64,000 bases of DNA from Methylobacterium sp. FF17. Its GTDB lineage: Bacteria > Pseudomonadota > Alphaproteobacteria > Rhizobiales > Beijerinckiaceae. How positions within the stretch are numbered: position 1 is the stretch's first letter; each line of letters opens with the position of its first letter. Below are positions 1-9,359 of the stretch, piece after piece. The stretch is taken from contig NZ_CP107532.1 in NCBI RefSeq assembly GCF_025813715.1, positions 3,674,001-3,738,000 on the forward strand, in the 5' to 3' direction. The position numbers and the translations under genes were made by a program. The notes beneath the pieces are model-generated. The model was not told where the DNA came from, ran no database searches, and saw nothing but the letters and a program-made list of their open reading frames with translations.

Positions 1-206
1 CGGCCGTCCAGGCCCCCGTCTGGCCCGGAGACCTCCAAGGCTGGCGCGACCTCCTCGCACGGGCCCGCACCCTCGACGTCGCCAACCTGCGCAGCCTCTA
101 CGCGCCGGACGCCGCCGGTCGCGCCGCCGCCTGGCTCGAAGGCCTGACCGACGAGCTCTGGGAGGGGGCGGAGAAGCCGGCCGCCCTCCAGATCGCCGCC
201 AACTGA
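1..206 (+). CDS. Partial CDS, C-terminal end, function unknown
   Basis: An open frame enters from the left edge and stops at TGA 204-206, giving about 67 residues rich in Ala, Leu and Trp with no motif I recognise. It lies 45 bp before a glycosyltransferase on the same strand, so it may belong to the same sugar-transfer block. The start and most of the protein are outside the window. Confidence 0.5.
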   Translation, partial: AVQAPVWPGDLQGWRDLLARARTLDVANLRSLYAPDAAGRAAAWLEGLTDELWEGAEKPAALQIAAN

Positions 207-251
207 CCCGAGACGCCACGACCTCAATCTCAACAGGAGCCCGACACCCGC

Positions 252-1169
252 ATGTCCACCGTTTCCGTCGTGACCCTGGCCAAGGGACGACCCGCGCACC
301 TGCGCAACGTGTTGCTGGGGCTGGAGCGCCAGACGCGCCCGCCCATCGAGTTCATCGTCGCGGTGATGCAGGACGCGCCCTACGACCTGCCCGAGGTCGG
401 CTTCCCCATCCGTCAGATCCTGATCCCCGGCACCGAATTGCCCCTCGCCGCCGCCCGCAATCGCGGCGTGGCGGCCGCGACCGGTGACGATGTGGTGTTC
501 CTCGACGTCGACTGCATCCCGGCGCCCGATCTCGTGGCCGACTATGCGCGGGGGCTCGCCGAACTCGACGGCCTGCTGATGGGCGAGGTGCTCCACCTGC
601 CCGAGCACGCCACAGAAGGCGACTGGTCGTGCGAGCGTCTCTCAGCGGTCGCCGAGAAGCACTCGGACCGGCGCGGCCCGCCGGCCTCCGGCATCGAGAT
701 CTGCCACGACTACCGCTGCTTCTGGTCGCTGAACTTCGCGATCCGCCGGACCACCTTCCTGGCCACCGGCGGCTTCGACGAGCGCTACGCCGGCTATGGC
801 GGAGAGGACACGGATTTCGGCAAGATCCTCGACCAGCGGGGCGTGCCCATCGCCTGGATGAAGGGCGGGCTGGCCTACCACCAGTACCATCCGCACCACA
901 TGCCCCCGGTCCACCACCTCGACAGCGTCGTGCGCAACGCCGAACTGTTCGAGGCCAAGTGGGGCTACCGCACGATGGGCCACTGGCTCTACGCCTTCAA
1001 GGTGATGGGCCTGATCGACGACACGCCCGACCGGCCGATCCGCATCCTGCGCCGCCCCGAGCCCGCCGATCTCGCGCTCACCGGCCAGCAGAGCCACCAG
1101 CCCTATACGAATTCGGCCTCCGTCATCCGGACCCTGGAAGCGCGGTCGGCCACCGTGGCCGGCGTGTGA
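252..1169 (+). CDS. Family 2 glycosyltransferase
   Basis: Predicted 305-residue GT-A fold glycosyltransferase that moves a sugar from a nucleotide-sugar donor. The N-terminus (VSVVTLAKGRP) is the usual nucleotide-binding strand, the metal-binding DxD is at D85-V86-D87 in FLDVDCIP, and GGEDTDFG in the second half resembles the acceptor/catalytic region of galactosyltransferase-type GT2 enzymes. There is no membrane segment, so it should be cytoplasmic. An AGGAG lies 12 nt before the ATG. Its stop overlaps the GTG of the next glycosyltransferase by 4 bp (GTGA), so the two are translationally coupled. Donor and acceptor cannot be read from sequence. Confidence 0.85.
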   Translation: MSTVSVVTLAKGRPAHLRNVLLGLERQTRPPIEFIVAVMQDAPYDLPEVGFPIRQILIPGTELPLAAARNRGVAAATGDDVVFLDVDCIPAPDLVADYARGLAELDGLLMGEVLHLPEHATEGDWSCERLSAVAEKHSDRRGPPASGIEICHDYRCFWSLNFAIRRTTFLATGGFDERYAGYGGEDTDFGKILDQRGVPIAWMKGGLAYHQYHPHHMPPVHHLDSVVRNAELFEAKWGYRTMGHWLYAFKVMGLIDDTPDRPIRILRRPEPADLALTGQQSHQPYTNSASVIRTLEARSATVAGV

Positions 1170-2233
1170 GGATCGCGCTCCTCGCCCACCTGCGCCACCC
1201 CGTCGCGCCGCCCTTCGCGGGCGGCATGGAGGCCCATTGCTGGAGCCTCGCGGAGGGGCTGACGGCGCGCGGGCACGACGTGGTGCTGTTCGCCGCCGGC
1301 GACAGCGACCCGCGCTTCCGGATCGATCCGGTAATTCCGCAGCACCACGAGCGCAGCTTTCCCGGGTCGGAGCATCAGGGCGATCCCCGCCTCGTCGCCC
1401 ATGTGGATGCGGGCTACCGGGGCGCCTGCGATCGGATCGCGGCCGGTGACTTCGACGTGCTGCACAACAACAGCCTCAGCCGCCTGCCCCTCGAGCGAGG
1501 GCGCATCGCCGCGATGCCGACGGTCACCTCGCTCCACGTGCCCCCCTACGACGCGCTGCGCTGGTTCGTGCAGGACAGCCTTACGCCCGCCCATCGGATC
1601 ACCGTGACATCCGAAGCCCACGGCCGGGCCTGGTGGCCGGAGCCGCTTCCGCCCGAGGTGACTGTGCTCCACAACGGCGTCGATCCGGAGGCCTGGCCCT
1701 ACCGGGATCGCGGGGAGGGCAGCGCGGTCTGGTCGGGACGCCTCACGCCGATCAAGGGCGCCCATCGGGCGATCGCAGCGGCGCGCCGGGCCGGAATCCC
1801 CCTGACCCTGTTCGGACCTGTCGAGGACAGGGCGTACTGGGAGACACGGATCGCCCCGGAGCTTGGCGGTCCGATCCGCTACGGCGGCCATCTCTCCGGT
1901 TCGGCGCTGGCGCAGGAGATCGGCCGCGCCTCCGTCTTCCTGTTCACGCCTTGCTGGGATGAGCCGTTCGGCCTCGTGGCGATTGAGGCCATGGCCTGCG
2001 GCGTACCCGTTGCGGGGATCGACCGGGGCGCGGCCCGGGAGGTCGTCGGCGAGGCCGGACACCTCGCCCCCGACGGGGACGAGGCGGCCCTCGCGCGGTC
2101 GATCGGCGAAGCGCTCGCCATCCCGCGTCCGGTCCCGCGCGCGCGGGTGATGCGCCTGTTCACCCGCAACCTTTGGCTCGACCGGTGCGAGGCGCTCTAC
2201 GCGCAGGCGGCCCGTTCCGGAGGCGTGGGCTGA
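1166..2233 (+). CDS. Family 4 (GT-B) glycosyltransferase
   Basis: A 355-residue GT-B fold retaining glycosyltransferase. The N-terminal half has the glycine-rich acceptor-side loop (FAGGMEAHCW). The C-terminal half has VWSGRLTPIKG and the E-x7-E type donor-site motif in DEPFGLVAIEAMACG. The same frame stays open far upstream, but that stretch is a shadow of the preceding gene. GTG 1166 is chosen because it overlaps the upstream stop as GTGA and begins right at the conserved strand (RIALLAH). It forms a two-gene unit with the GT2 and probably acts on the same glycan. Confidence 0.87.
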   Translation: MRIALLAHLRHPVAPPFAGGMEAHCWSLAEGLTARGHDVVLFAAGDSDPRFRIDPVIPQHHERSFPGSEHQGDPRLVAHVDAGYRGACDRIAAGDFDVLHNNSLSRLPLERGRIAAMPTVTSLHVPPYDALRWFVQDSLTPAHRITVTSEAHGRAWWPEPLPPEVTVLHNGVDPEAWPYRDRGEGSAVWSGRLTPIKGAHRAIAAARRAGIPLTLFGPVEDRAYWETRIAPELGGPIRYGGHLSGSALAQEIGRASVFLFTPCWDEPFGLVAIEAMACGVPVAGIDRGAAREVVGEAGHLAPDGDEAALARSIGEALAIPRPVPRARVMRLFTRNLWLDRCEALYAQAARSGGVG

Positions 2234-2313
2234 GTCTTCGACCCACCAGACCCAACCGCATCCCATCCATCCGCTCGCCGGGACGAGCGCACGACGCATC
2301 CAGGGCTTCAACC

Positions 2314-2982
2314 ATGAACCGACACGCGCTCATCGCGGCCCTATGGCACGGCCGGGACCCATTCGCGGATCCGCCGGCGGATCTGCGGCCCGTCGACCTG
2401 CAGGGCTGGCGCAGCATCCATCCCTATCTGGCGGAAGCCGTGACCGAACTCCGGCCGGAGGTGATCGTCGAGATCGGCACCTGGAAAGGCGCGAGCACCC
2501 TCTATCTCGCCCGGACGATGGCCGAGCATGGCATCGTCGGGACCGTGGTCGCCGTCGATACCTGGCTCGGGGCCGTCGATCACTGGGCCGACGAGACGCT
2601 GTTTGCGGAACTCGCCACCGAGCACGGGTACCCGAGCCTCTACCGGACCTTCCTGGCCAACATGCTGCGCGAGGGCGTGGCAGACCGGGTGGTACCGCTC
2701 CCCCTCGACTCGGTGAACGCCGCCGAACTGATGCGGCTGCGCGGCGTGACGGCCGACGTGATCCATCTCGATGCCGGTCACGAAGAGGCGTCCGTCGCCG
2801 CCGATCTGCGGGCGTGGTGGCCCGTGCTGCGGCCGGGAGGCCTGTTCATCGCCGATGATTACGACAGTCTCGGCGGGCGCTTCCCCGGCGTGACCCGCGC
2901 GGTGGATGCCTTCTGTGCCGAGTTCGGCGTGCAGGGGCCATGGTCGCACCGGGGCAAGTGCAAATTCCGGAAGCCGGAGTAA
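2314..2982 (+). CDS. Class I SAM-dependent methyltransferase
   Basis: A 222-residue protein of the Methyltransf_24 type. Motif I is VIVEIGTWKGAS at about residues 50-61, followed by an acidic strand (VVAVDTW) for the SAM ribose and VIHLDAGHEE in the position of motif IV. The family methylates small molecules or glycans, including O-methylation of surface sugars. It sits 80 bp after two glycosyltransferases on the same strand, so glycan modification is a reasonable inference, but the substrate is unknown. ATG 2314 starts just before the conserved domain. Confidence 0.8.
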   Translation: MNRHALIAALWHGRDPFADPPADLRPVDLQGWRSIHPYLAEAVTELRPEVIVEIGTWKGASTLYLARTMAEHGIVGTVVAVDTWLGAVDHWADETLFAELATEHGYPSLYRTFLANMLREGVADRVVPLPLDSVNAAELMRLRGVTADVIHLDAGHEEASVAADLRAWWPVLRPGGLFIADDYDSLGGRFPGVTRAVDAFCAEFGVQGPWSHRGKCKFRKPE

Positions 2983-3133
2983 CGAGGGGCGCCGACGATA
3001 CGGCGCAGACCGCCAGGAGGGGCGGAGGTCGAGGGCGACGCGATGCAGGCGCTGCGCGGGGTCACCGACCTCCGCGACAAACCCGCCCTGACGCCGATCG
3101 GCATCGCGCTGCAGGATTGAACCCTGCACAGGA

Positions 3134-3310
3134 TCAGAACATCGGGAAGTGAAGTCCGTGCAGCGGCCCAGATCCGCCTACGTGGTATCCAGCGTCAGCG
3201 ATCACATCATCGACGGATGCATCGCGTTTTCGCATGATCCGATGCGCCAGGCTTTCGATCGGCCCGAGCAGCCACGCCCCAATGGGGATCAGACCGTTCA
3301 GGCGCAACAT
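3134..3310 (-). CDS. Possible small hypothetical protein
   Basis: A 58-codon ATG-initiated frame in an otherwise gene-free stretch between the methyltransferase and tRNA-Leu. The peptide has a hydrophobic N-terminal part (LIPIGAWLLG) and a charged middle. It resembles nothing I know. Ribosome-site support is weak (AGG next to the ATG), so this could be chance. Confidence 0.25.
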   Translation of the reverse strand: MLRLNGLIPIGAWLLGPIESLAHRIMRKRDASVDDVIADAGYHVGGSGPLHGLHFPMF

Positions 3311-3440
3311 CCTGCTGATGAGCTGTGCTGATTTAGAATCGGACGCGCAACTGCGCCATCATCCGATCGACCGCTGTCCGGTTGCGGTAATCCGCCTTCA
3401 CATACAATGCACCAACTCTCGTCGCTCAAGATCGAGAAGT

Positions 3441-3525
3441 TGGTGCGGCCAAGAGGACTCGAACCTCCACCCCTTGCAGGACTAGCACCTCAAGCTAGCG
3501 CGTCTACCAATTCCGCCATGGCCGC
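3441..3525 (-). tRNA. tRNA-Leu (anticodon GAG)
   Basis: On the minus strand the sequence begins GCGGCCATGGCGGAATTGGT and ends TGGCCGCACCA, giving a 7-bp acceptor stem and an encoded CCA. The anticodon stem CTAGC/GCTAG encloses the loop TTGAGGT with anticodon GAG. The long variable arm and 85-nt length are typical of tRNA-Leu. The T arm reads GAGGTTCGAGTCCTC. Confidence 0.95.
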
Positions 3526-3643
3526 ATTGTCTCGCCGCGTTCGTGATGTCCGCTGCCCCGTGGGGTGAAGCGAACGATCTCTCGTGGCGCGGCGCAGCTA
3601 GTAGCAGACGAATTTTGGTCCGACAAGCGGCTCCGCGACGGGA

Positions 3644-3976
3644 TCAGAGGAAATCGACGCCCCCCTCGAGGATGGGCACCGCGCCGTCGCCGATGGTGAC
3701 GCCGGGCAGGCGCACGACCTCGGCCTTGCGGATCAATTCGGTGATCTCCACCGAAATACGGTTGCCCGTCACCACGATCTGACCGCGCGCGATCGGGTGG
3801 TCGTTGGCGAGAATCTCGACCATATCGGTCTCGGTGGATTCGAGTTCGATCACCGCGCCACGCCCCATGCGCAGGAGCATGTGCAGCGGCATGTGACTGC
3901 GCCCGAGCACCACCTTGAGATCGACCTTGAGGTCTTCGAGAACCGCCACGCGCACCGTCCCTTGAATCGGGGACAT
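3644..3976 (-). CDS. fliN: FliN/FliM-family flagellar motor switch protein
   Basis: A 110-residue protein that is almost entirely one SpoA (surface presentation of antigens) domain. It shows [16 protein letters not shown], then [10 protein letters not shown], then [20 protein letters not shown], the order seen in FliN. FliN forms the lower part of the flagellar C-ring and takes part in rotation switching. It ends in a short variable tail. It stands alone here: no other flagellar gene is in the window and it is divergent from lipB with 38 bp between starts. The acidic N-terminal extension of enterobacterial FliN is absent. Confidence 0.8.
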   Translation of the reverse strand: MSPIQGTVRVAVLEDLKVDLKVVLGRSHMPLHMLLRMGRGAVIELESTETDMVEILANDHPIARGQIVVTGNRISVEITELIRKAEVVRLPGVTIGDGAVPILEGGVDFL

Positions 3977-4014
3977 CCCGCGCGAAGCGGCGCCCGTCCC
4001 TTGCCCGACTGTCC

Positions 4015-4758
4015 ATGCGCGATGGTGAAGTCTTGGTAAACGAAACCCTAACCACCGCCCGGCTGGCGCTGCCGACGGCCGATTTCCACGCCGTCCCGGG
4101 CTCCCCGCCGGTGGCGTGGCGGATCAGCGACAGTCCCGTGCCCTATGACGAGGCCGTGGCGGCGATGGAGGCCCATGCCGAGGCGATCGCGTCGGGCACG
4201 GCGCCGGAACTCGTCTGGCTACTGGAACACCCGCCCCTCTACACCGCAGGCACCTCGGCGAAGGATGCGGATCTGGTGGCGCCGGGCCGCTTTCCCGTCC
4301 ACCGCACCGGGCGGGGCGGGCAATACACCTATCACGGCCCCGGGCAGCGGGTCGCCTACGTGATGCTCGACCTCAACCGGCGGCGGCGCGACCTGCGGGC
4401 CTACGTGGCGGCGCTCGAAGCCTGGATCATCGCCACGCTCGAGGCCTTCAACGTGCGGGGCGAGCGCCGCGAGGAGCGGGTCGGCGTCTGGGTCCGCCGG
4501 CCCGAGAAGGGAGAAGGCGTCGAGGACAAGGTCGCGGCCATCGGCATCCGGGTCCGGCGCTGGGTGAGCTTCCACGGCATCAGCCTCAACGTGGAGCCGG
4601 ACCTGTCGCATTTCGCCGGGATCGTGCCCTGCGGCATCTCCGGCCACGGTGTCACCAGCCTCGTGGATCTCGGACACCTCGTCACGCTCCCCGAAGTCGA
4701 CATGCAGTTGCGCGCCGCCTTCGAGGCGATCTTCGGCGCCACCCTGCAGGCCGATTAG
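4015..4758 (+). CDS. lipB: Lipoyl(octanoyl) transferase LipB
   Basis: A 247-residue octanoyltransferase that moves octanoyl from acyl carrier protein to the apo-lipoyl domains of 2-oxoacid dehydrogenases and GcvH; LipA then inserts sulfur. Family motifs are clear: [15 protein letters not shown] (about 97-111), the catalytic lysine in [10 protein letters not shown] (K172) and the acyl-thioester cysteine in [12 protein letters not shown] (C206). An internal stretch (about 150-170, [17 protein letters not shown]) is a small insertion. The gene converges on the CDF transporter, with the two stops overlapping by 4 bp at 4755-4758. Confidence 0.95.
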   Translation: MRDGEVLVNETLTTARLALPTADFHAVPGSPPVAWRISDSPVPYDEAVAAMEAHAEAIASGTAPELVWLLEHPPLYTAGTSAKDADLVAPGRFPVHRTGRGGQYTYHGPGQRVAYVMLDLNRRRRDLRAYVAALEAWIIATLEAFNVRGERREERVGVWVRRPEKGEGVEDKVAAIGIRVRRWVSFHGISLNVEPDLSHFAGIVPCGISGHGVTSLVDLGHLVTLPEVDMQLRAAFEAIFGATLQAD

Positions 4759-5642
4759 ATCACCGGCACGCCCCGGCCCTTGGCATGCTCGCCGGGCTCC
4801 ACGTGGATGACCACCACCGAGCCCTCGATAGCCCCCTCGATCGCCGCCTCCAGGCGGTCGCAGATCGCGTGCGAATCCTGCACCGTCATGGCGCCCGGCA
4901 CCACGAGGTGGAAATCGATGAAGGTCGCTTGGCCCGCGTGCCGGGTGCGGACGTCGTGCGCCTCCAGGGCCCCGGTGCTGTGGAGGGAGATCAGCGTGCG
5001 GATCTGAGCCACCATCTCGGGCGGTGCCGCCTTGTCCATCAGGCCGCTCACCGAATCGCGCACCATTCCCCAACCTGACCAGAGGATGTTGAGGGCGACG
5101 AGCCCGGCGATCACCGGATCGAGGACGGCGATGCCCGTCGTCATCACCAGGGCGACGCCGACCAGGACGCCGCCGGAGGTGACCACGTCGGCCATCACGT
5201 GGCGGGCATCCGCCACCAGGGCGGGGGAGCGCCAGGCCCGGCCCCGGGCCAGCAGTGCGACGGCCCAGACGGCGTTGATCGCGGTGGCCACGAGATTGAC
5301 CGCGAGGCCCGTCAGCGGAGCATCGAGGGGCTTGGGATCGAGCAGGCCGTGAAACGATTCGCGCAGGATCAGGATCGCCGCAACGATGATGAGGGCCCCC
5401 TCGATCACGGCGGAGAAATACTCGGCCTTGTGGTGGCCGTAGGGGTGGTCGTCGTCGGCAGGGCGCGCCGCCACGCGCAGGGCGACGAGGGCGAACAGCG
5501 CCGCCACCACGTTGATGATGCTCTCCAGGGCATCGGAGTAGAGCGCGAGGCTGCCCGTGACCCAGTAGGCCGCGAATTTGAGGCCCATCACGAGCGCGCC
5601 GATCCCGGTGCTCAGCAGGGCGGCTTTCTGGGTACGGTCCAT
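4755..5642 (-). CDS. Cation diffusion facilitator (CDF) metal exporter
   Basis: A 295-residue inner-membrane divalent-metal/proton antiporter of the CDF family, with about six membrane segments and a cytoplasmic C-terminal domain ending in [10 protein letters not shown]. The family motif [14 protein letters not shown] lies at residues 65-78. The TM5 site has H148-x3-D152, but the TM2 site reads SDALESIIN (D37, E40), not the HxxxD or DxxxD of well-studied zinc or iron exporters, so metal choice is uncertain. ATG 5642 is chosen because the frame upstream lacks membrane character. It is convergent with lipB. Confidence 0.87.
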   Translation of the reverse strand: MDRTQKAALLSTGIGALVMGLKFAAYWVTGSLALYSDALESIINVVAALFALVALRVAARPADDDHPYGHHKAEYFSAVIEGALIIVAAILILRESFHGLLDPKPLDAPLTGLAVNLVATAINAVWAVALLARGRAWRSPALVADARHVMADVVTSGGVLVGVALVMTTGIAVLDPVIAGLVALNILWSGWGMVRDSVSGLMDKAAPPEMVAQIRTLISLHSTGALEAHDVRTRHAGQATFIDFHLVVPGAMTVQDSHAICDRLEAAIEGAIEGSVVVIHVEPGEHAKGRGVPVI

Positions 5643-5838
5643 GGCGTCGTCCGGCCTGTCCCCGGATGACGGATCGCAGTCCGGGCGCCGTGCCCATAGC
5701 CGCTGCGGGTGCCCCCAGGCCACGGCAAAGGTTGAACCCGCCGCTGAACGATTGAGCCGAGGCTATGAAGGGCGTCCGTGGCCATCGGAATCCGCAACGT
5801 CCGTTCGACGCGGGGCGAGCGGACGATCCGCGGACAGA

Positions 5839-6081
5839 TCAGCTTGCGTCGGGCGCCGTCTCCCCGTCCGGGGGGCGACGCGCGGCTTCGCGCGCCGCGA
5901 ACACCGCGCCCTGCGCCCGCGCGCGTTCGGCCTTGCGCTGCAACCGCCGCGCCACCCAGCTCCAGCGCGCACCTTCCGCCAGCGCCTCCAGGCGGCGCGC
6001 CTCCCGCTCCCAGTGATCCAGGAGCTGTCCGTCGAGGGTCACCCGCTTGCGGACGGCGGCGCCCGTGATCTCGTCGCTCAT
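5839..6081 (-). CDS. Small hypothetical protein, Arg-rich
   Basis: An 80-residue, strongly charged protein (TGAAVRKRVTLDGQLLDHWE, then an Arg/Ala-rich amphipathic stretch) with no recognised family. ATG 6081 is chosen over an upstream in-frame start because GGGGAG lies 7 nt before it. It is divergent from queA and downstream of nothing on its strand. The composition suggests a nucleic-acid-binding or helical protein, but that is only inference. Confidence 0.5.
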   Translation of the reverse strand: MSDEITGAAVRKRVTLDGQLLDHWEREARRLEALAEGARWSWVARRLQRKAERARAQGAVFAAREAARRPPDGETAPDAS

Positions 6082-6269
6082 TCGGCTCCCCAAACCCCGC
6101 ACATCGCTGCGATGCCCGCAGGACTCTCTTGTCCCATGATGCCCGGCGCGGCGCTACAGCCGGGAGGGGCCGGCATCCGCCGTCGTGACACTTGCGTGGC
6201 GCCTTGCGAACCCAGACCGGCCGGTTCACCCCATTGATCCAACCCGCCAAACCGTGCTGTTGGCGCGCC

Positions 6270-7355
6270 ATGCGCGTCGACCTCTTCGATTTCGAGCTGC
6301 CGGAAGCGAGCATCGCCCTGCGCCCGCCCGTGCCCCGCGATGCCGGGCGCCTCCTCGTGGTGCGGCCCGGCGCGCCGCCGGTGGACCGGCGCGTGCGCGA
6401 TCTCGCCGGATTGCTGCGGGCCGGGGACGCCCTGGTCTTCAACGACACCCGCGTGATCCCGGCGCGCCTCGCCGGCATCCGGCACCGTCCCGGATCGCCG
6501 GGCCTGCGCATGGAGGCCATGCTGCACCTGCGCGAGGCGCCGGACCGGTGGCGCGCCTTCGCGCGGCCGGGCAAGCGCCTCGCCCGGCAGGATCGCGTCA
6601 GCTTCGGGCGCCATGCGAGCAGCGCCCCCTGTGAGCTCGGCGGCCTCGATGCCACCATCGCGGAGAAGGGGGAGGGCGGCGAGATCGTCCTGCGCTTCGA
6701 TCTCGCGGGTCCCGTCCTCGACGAGGCGATCGCGCGGATCGGCGACCTGCCGCTGCCGCCCTACATCGCGGGCAAGCGCGCCACCGACGCGCAGGACGCC
6801 ACCGACTACCAGACGGTCTATGCCCGCGCGCCCGGCGCGGTGGCCGCGCCGACGGCCGGGCTGCATTTCTCCGACGCGCTCCTCGCCGACATCGACGCGG
6901 CGGGCATCACCCGGCACACGGTCACCCTGCATGTGGGCGCGGGCACCTTCCTGCCGGTCAAGGCGGAGGATACGGACGACCACCGCATGCATGCCGAGAT
7001 CGGAATCCTCGACCGCGAGGCGGCCGAGGCCCTGAACGCCGTCCGCGCGCGCGGCGGACGCATCGTGGCGGTCGGCACCACCGCCCTTCGGCTCCTCGAA
7101 AGCGCCGCCGACGCGGACGGGCGCCTGCACCCGTTCTCCGGTCCCACCGAGATCTTCATCACCCCGGGTACGCGCATCCGCGCCGTCGACGCGCTGATGA
7201 CGAACTTCCACCTGCCGCGCTCCACCCTGTTCATGCTCGTTTCGGCCTTCTCGGGCCTGGAGACCATGCGGGCCGCCTACGCGCATGCCATCGCCTCCGG
7301 CTACCGGTTCTATTCCTACGGGGATTCGAGCCTGCTGTTTCCGGCAGCATCCTGA
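6270..7355 (+). CDS. queA: tRNA preQ1(34) S-adenosylmethionine ribosyltransferase-isomerase QueA
   Basis: A 361-residue enzyme (E. coli QueA is about 356) that transfers and isomerises the ribosyl group of SAM onto preQ1 in tRNA position 34, making epoxyqueuosine. Characteristic segments are the N-terminal [17 protein letters not shown], the [10 protein letters not shown] region, [36 protein letters not shown] and a C-terminal [23 protein letters not shown] 6270 begins at the conserved N-terminus. tgt follows after 47 bp on the same strand, so two consecutive steps of queuosine formation are co-located. Confidence 0.95.
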   Translation: MRVDLFDFELPEASIALRPPVPRDAGRLLVVRPGAPPVDRRVRDLAGLLRAGDALVFNDTRVIPARLAGIRHRPGSPGLRMEAMLHLREAPDRWRAFARPGKRLARQDRVSFGRHASSAPCELGGLDATIAEKGEGGEIVLRFDLAGPVLDEAIARIGDLPLPPYIAGKRATDAQDATDYQTVYARAPGAVAAPTAGLHFSDALLADIDAAGITRHTVTLHVGAGTFLPVKAEDTDDHRMHAEIGILDREAAEALNAVRARGGRIVAVGTTALRLLESAADADGRLHPFSGPTEIFITPGTRIRAVDALMTNFHLPRSTLFMLVSAFSGLETMRAAYAHAIASGYRFYSYGDSSLLFPAAS

Positions 7356-7402
7356 CGGGGGCGGACGTGCCGCCCGGGAAAACCGGTGCTATGAGGGCGC
7401 CC

Positions 7403-8575
7403 ATGTCCGAGCGCATCTCCGAGTCCCCGTCCGACGCCCTGCCGAGCGACTTCACCTTCCGCATCGACGCCACCGACGGGACGGCGCGCACCGGGGCCAT
7501 CGCGATGCCCCGCGGCGTCATCCGCACCCCGGCCTTCATGCCGGTGGGGACGGCCGCCACCGTCAAGGCCATGTATCCGGGCCAAGTGCGCGACCTCGGT
7601 GCCGACGTGGTGCTGGGCAACACCTACCACCTGATGCTGCGCCCCGGCCCCGAGCGCATGGCGCGGCTCGGTGGCCTGCACCGCTTCATGAACTGGCCGC
7701 ACCCGATCCTCACCGATTCCGGCGGCTTCCAGGTCATGTCCCTCTCGGCCCTGCGCAAGCTCGACGAGCAGGGCGTCACCTTCCGTTCGCACGTGGATGG
7801 CTCGACCCACCACATGAGCCCCGAGCGCTCCATCGAGATCCAGGGCCGGCTCGGTTCGGACATCCAGATGCAGCTCGACGAATGCGTGCGCCTGCCGGCG
7901 GAGCCCGAGGCCATCGAGCGCGCCATGCAGCTCTCGCTGCGCTGGGCCGAGCGCTGTCGGGTGGCGTTCGGCGAGCAGCCCGGCAAGGCGATGTTCGGCA
8001 TCGTGCAGGGGGGCGACGTGCCGGACCTGCGCGTGAAGAGCGCCCGAGGCCTCGTGGATCTCGACCTCAAGGGCTACGCCATCGGCGGCCTCGCGGTGGG
8101 GGAGCCGCAGGCCGTGATGCTGGCGATGCTCGAGGCGGTGGAGCCGCACCTGCCTGCGGCCAAGCCGCGCTACCTCATGGGCGTCGGCACTCCCGACGAC
8201 CTGATGCGTTCGGTCGAGCGCGGCATCGACATGTTCGACTGCGTGATGCCCACCCGCGCCGGCCGCCACGGCCTCGCCTATACCCGCCACGGCCGGATCA
8301 ACCTACGGAACGCCCGCCACGGGGAGGATGCCCGGCCCCTCGACGAGACCTCCACCTGCCCGGCCGCGCGCGACTACAGCCGCGCCTACCTGCACCACCT
8401 GGTGCGCAGCGACGAGATCCTGGGGATGATGCTGCTGACCTGGAACAACCTCGCCTATTACCAGGAGCTGATGGCGGGCCTGCGCGCAGCCATCGCGGCG
8501 GGGCGCCTCGCGTCCTTCTGCGAGGAGACCCGCGCCGCCTGGGCCCGGGCGGAAGCCGAGCGGGCCGCCGCCTGA
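7403..8575 (+). CDS. tgt: tRNA-guanine(34) transglycosylase Tgt
   Basis: A 390-residue TIM-barrel enzyme that swaps guanine 34 of GUN-anticodon tRNAs for preQ1. The general acid/base aspartate is D105 in [11 protein letters not shown] and the nucleophile is D279 in [14 protein letters not shown]. The family's C-terminal zinc site (three Cys in CxCxxC plus a His) is largely missing: the matching stretch is [17 protein letters not shown] with one Cys (C319), and the His position reads WNNLAYYQ. The fold is otherwise complete. ATG 7403 is preferred over two upstream in-frame ATGs because GAGGG lies 6 nt before it. A hairpin follows the stop. Confidence 0.95.
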   Translation: MSERISESPSDALPSDFTFRIDATDGTARTGAIAMPRGVIRTPAFMPVGTAATVKAMYPGQVRDLGADVVLGNTYHLMLRPGPERMARLGGLHRFMNWPHPILTDSGGFQVMSLSALRKLDEQGVTFRSHVDGSTHHMSPERSIEIQGRLGSDIQMQLDECVRLPAEPEAIERAMQLSLRWAERCRVAFGEQPGKAMFGIVQGGDVPDLRVKSARGLVDLDLKGYAIGGLAVGEPQAVMLAMLEAVEPHLPAAKPRYLMGVGTPDDLMRSVERGIDMFDCVMPTRAGRHGLAYTRHGRINLRNARHGEDARPLDETSTCPAARDYSRAYLHHLVRSDEILGMMLLTWNNLAYYQELMAGLRAAIAAGRLASFCEETRAAWARAEAERAAA

Positions 8576-8581
8576 GTCACC

Positions 8582-8610
8582 GGGGGACAACCGGAAAGCC
8601 GGTTGACCCC
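8582..8610 (+). terminator. Hairpin after tgt
   Basis: CAACCGG-AAAG-CCGGTTG is a perfect 7-bp stem, extended by GGGG/CCCC with a small bulge, directly after the tgt stop. There is no T-run, so it may be a processing or weak stop structure between tgt and tRNA-Lys. Confidence 0.35.
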
Positions 8611-8687
8611 ATACCGCCGAGCCCCTATTGCGAGCCACGCTGTCCGCGACGGCCCGGCCCCAGCGCCGCGGCGACACCGCCGGATGC

Positions 8688-8763
<76 letters not shown>

Positions 8764-8770
8764 CCATTTT

Positions 8771-8804
8771 AGCCCGTCAAGTCAGTGGCTTGGCGGGCTT
8801 TTTC
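8771..8804 (+). terminator. Rho-independent terminator after tRNA-Lys
   Basis: AGCCCGTCAAG and CTTGGCGGGCT form a stem around a short loop, followed by a T-run at 8799-8803. It stops tRNA-Lys transcription at the island's left edge and so is itself element DNA. Confidence 0.75.
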
Positions 8805-8826
8805 GTGACTGCCTGACTGCCAAAAC

Positions 8827-8902
8827 GTGTTGCGTCAGGGTGCAACACGGTGTGTGGTTTTACAATGGGTTACGACCTGACGTGGGCTGGTCCGTGCAAC
8901 AC
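8827..8902. promoter_or_regulatory. Possible integrase arm-type sites, left end
   Basis: The heptamer GCAACAC occurs at 8842-8848 and 8896-8902 and inverted (GTGTTGC) at 8827-8833, all within 140 bp of attL. The same heptamer occurs twice just inside attR (37555-37572). Placement at both ends fits arm binding sites of a lambda-type integrase. This is inference from repetition only. Confidence 0.4.
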
Positions 8903-8947
8903 GGATGGAACACAGCATCATCCCCTTGTGTGGGTTAGTAGCGCGAG

Positions 8948-9226
8948 CTAGATCCCCGCAACTTTACCGCCCCGCCGCGCAAGTTCCTCCCGCGCCTCTT
9001 CGAGGCTCGCATCAAACCACTTTGCCAGATCAAGGATGTGCACGCTCTTGGCGGCCTTCTGGCTGGCCTCGATGCGAACCAGAGGCAGCGCAATCTCTCC
9101 GGCAGAGATTTTCCGAATGAGCTTTTCGGTTGTGATTTCGGGGAAAAAATCACGGGCTACCCATTCGATCGGGATCAGTGGTCTCAAGCCATACTGCGCG
9201 ATCAGAAGGAAGGCCGTCTTGGTCAT
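8948..9226 (-). CDS. PrtN-family (pyocin activator-like) transcription factor
   Basis: A 92-residue protein closely resembling PrtN, the activator of Pseudomonas pyocin genes. It starts MTKTAFLLIAQYG, has EKLIRKISAGEIALPLVRIE, and ends in EASQKAAKSVHILDLAKWFD, matching the PrtN pattern segment by segment. PrtN-type proteins bind DNA upstream of phage-derived loci. Here it is the first gene inside attL, pointing toward the attachment site, which suggests control of element functions rather than of a bacteriocin; no bacteriocin cluster is visible. ATG 9226 is chosen over an upstream start because the conserved domain begins there. Confidence 0.82.
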   Translation of the reverse strand: MTKTAFLLIAQYGLRPLIPIEWVARDFFPEITTEKLIRKISAGEIALPLVRIEASQKAAKSVHILDLAKWFDASLEEAREELARRGGKVAGI

Positions 9227-9359
9227 TGGCGCCTTATGGCGCACCGATGATCGACAGTGCAATCTTGCTGCCTTGAACCGTCACGTTACCAAATCGGTAA
9301 TGAGCCCGACACCGACAGCCATGTGGGGCTCGTCCGCCCAACACGATTCCGAGGCCAGG

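Noticed and set aside
629..1165. Long in-frame upstream extension of the GT4 gene
   Set aside because: It overlaps the GT2 gene in another frame and is low-complexity Arg/Pro-rich; GTG 1166 with the GTGA overlap is the natural start.
4219..5697. 492-codon minus frame across lipB and the CDF gene
   Set aside because: It is the shadow of two well-identified genes and has Arg/Gly-rich composition typical of high-GC shadow frames.
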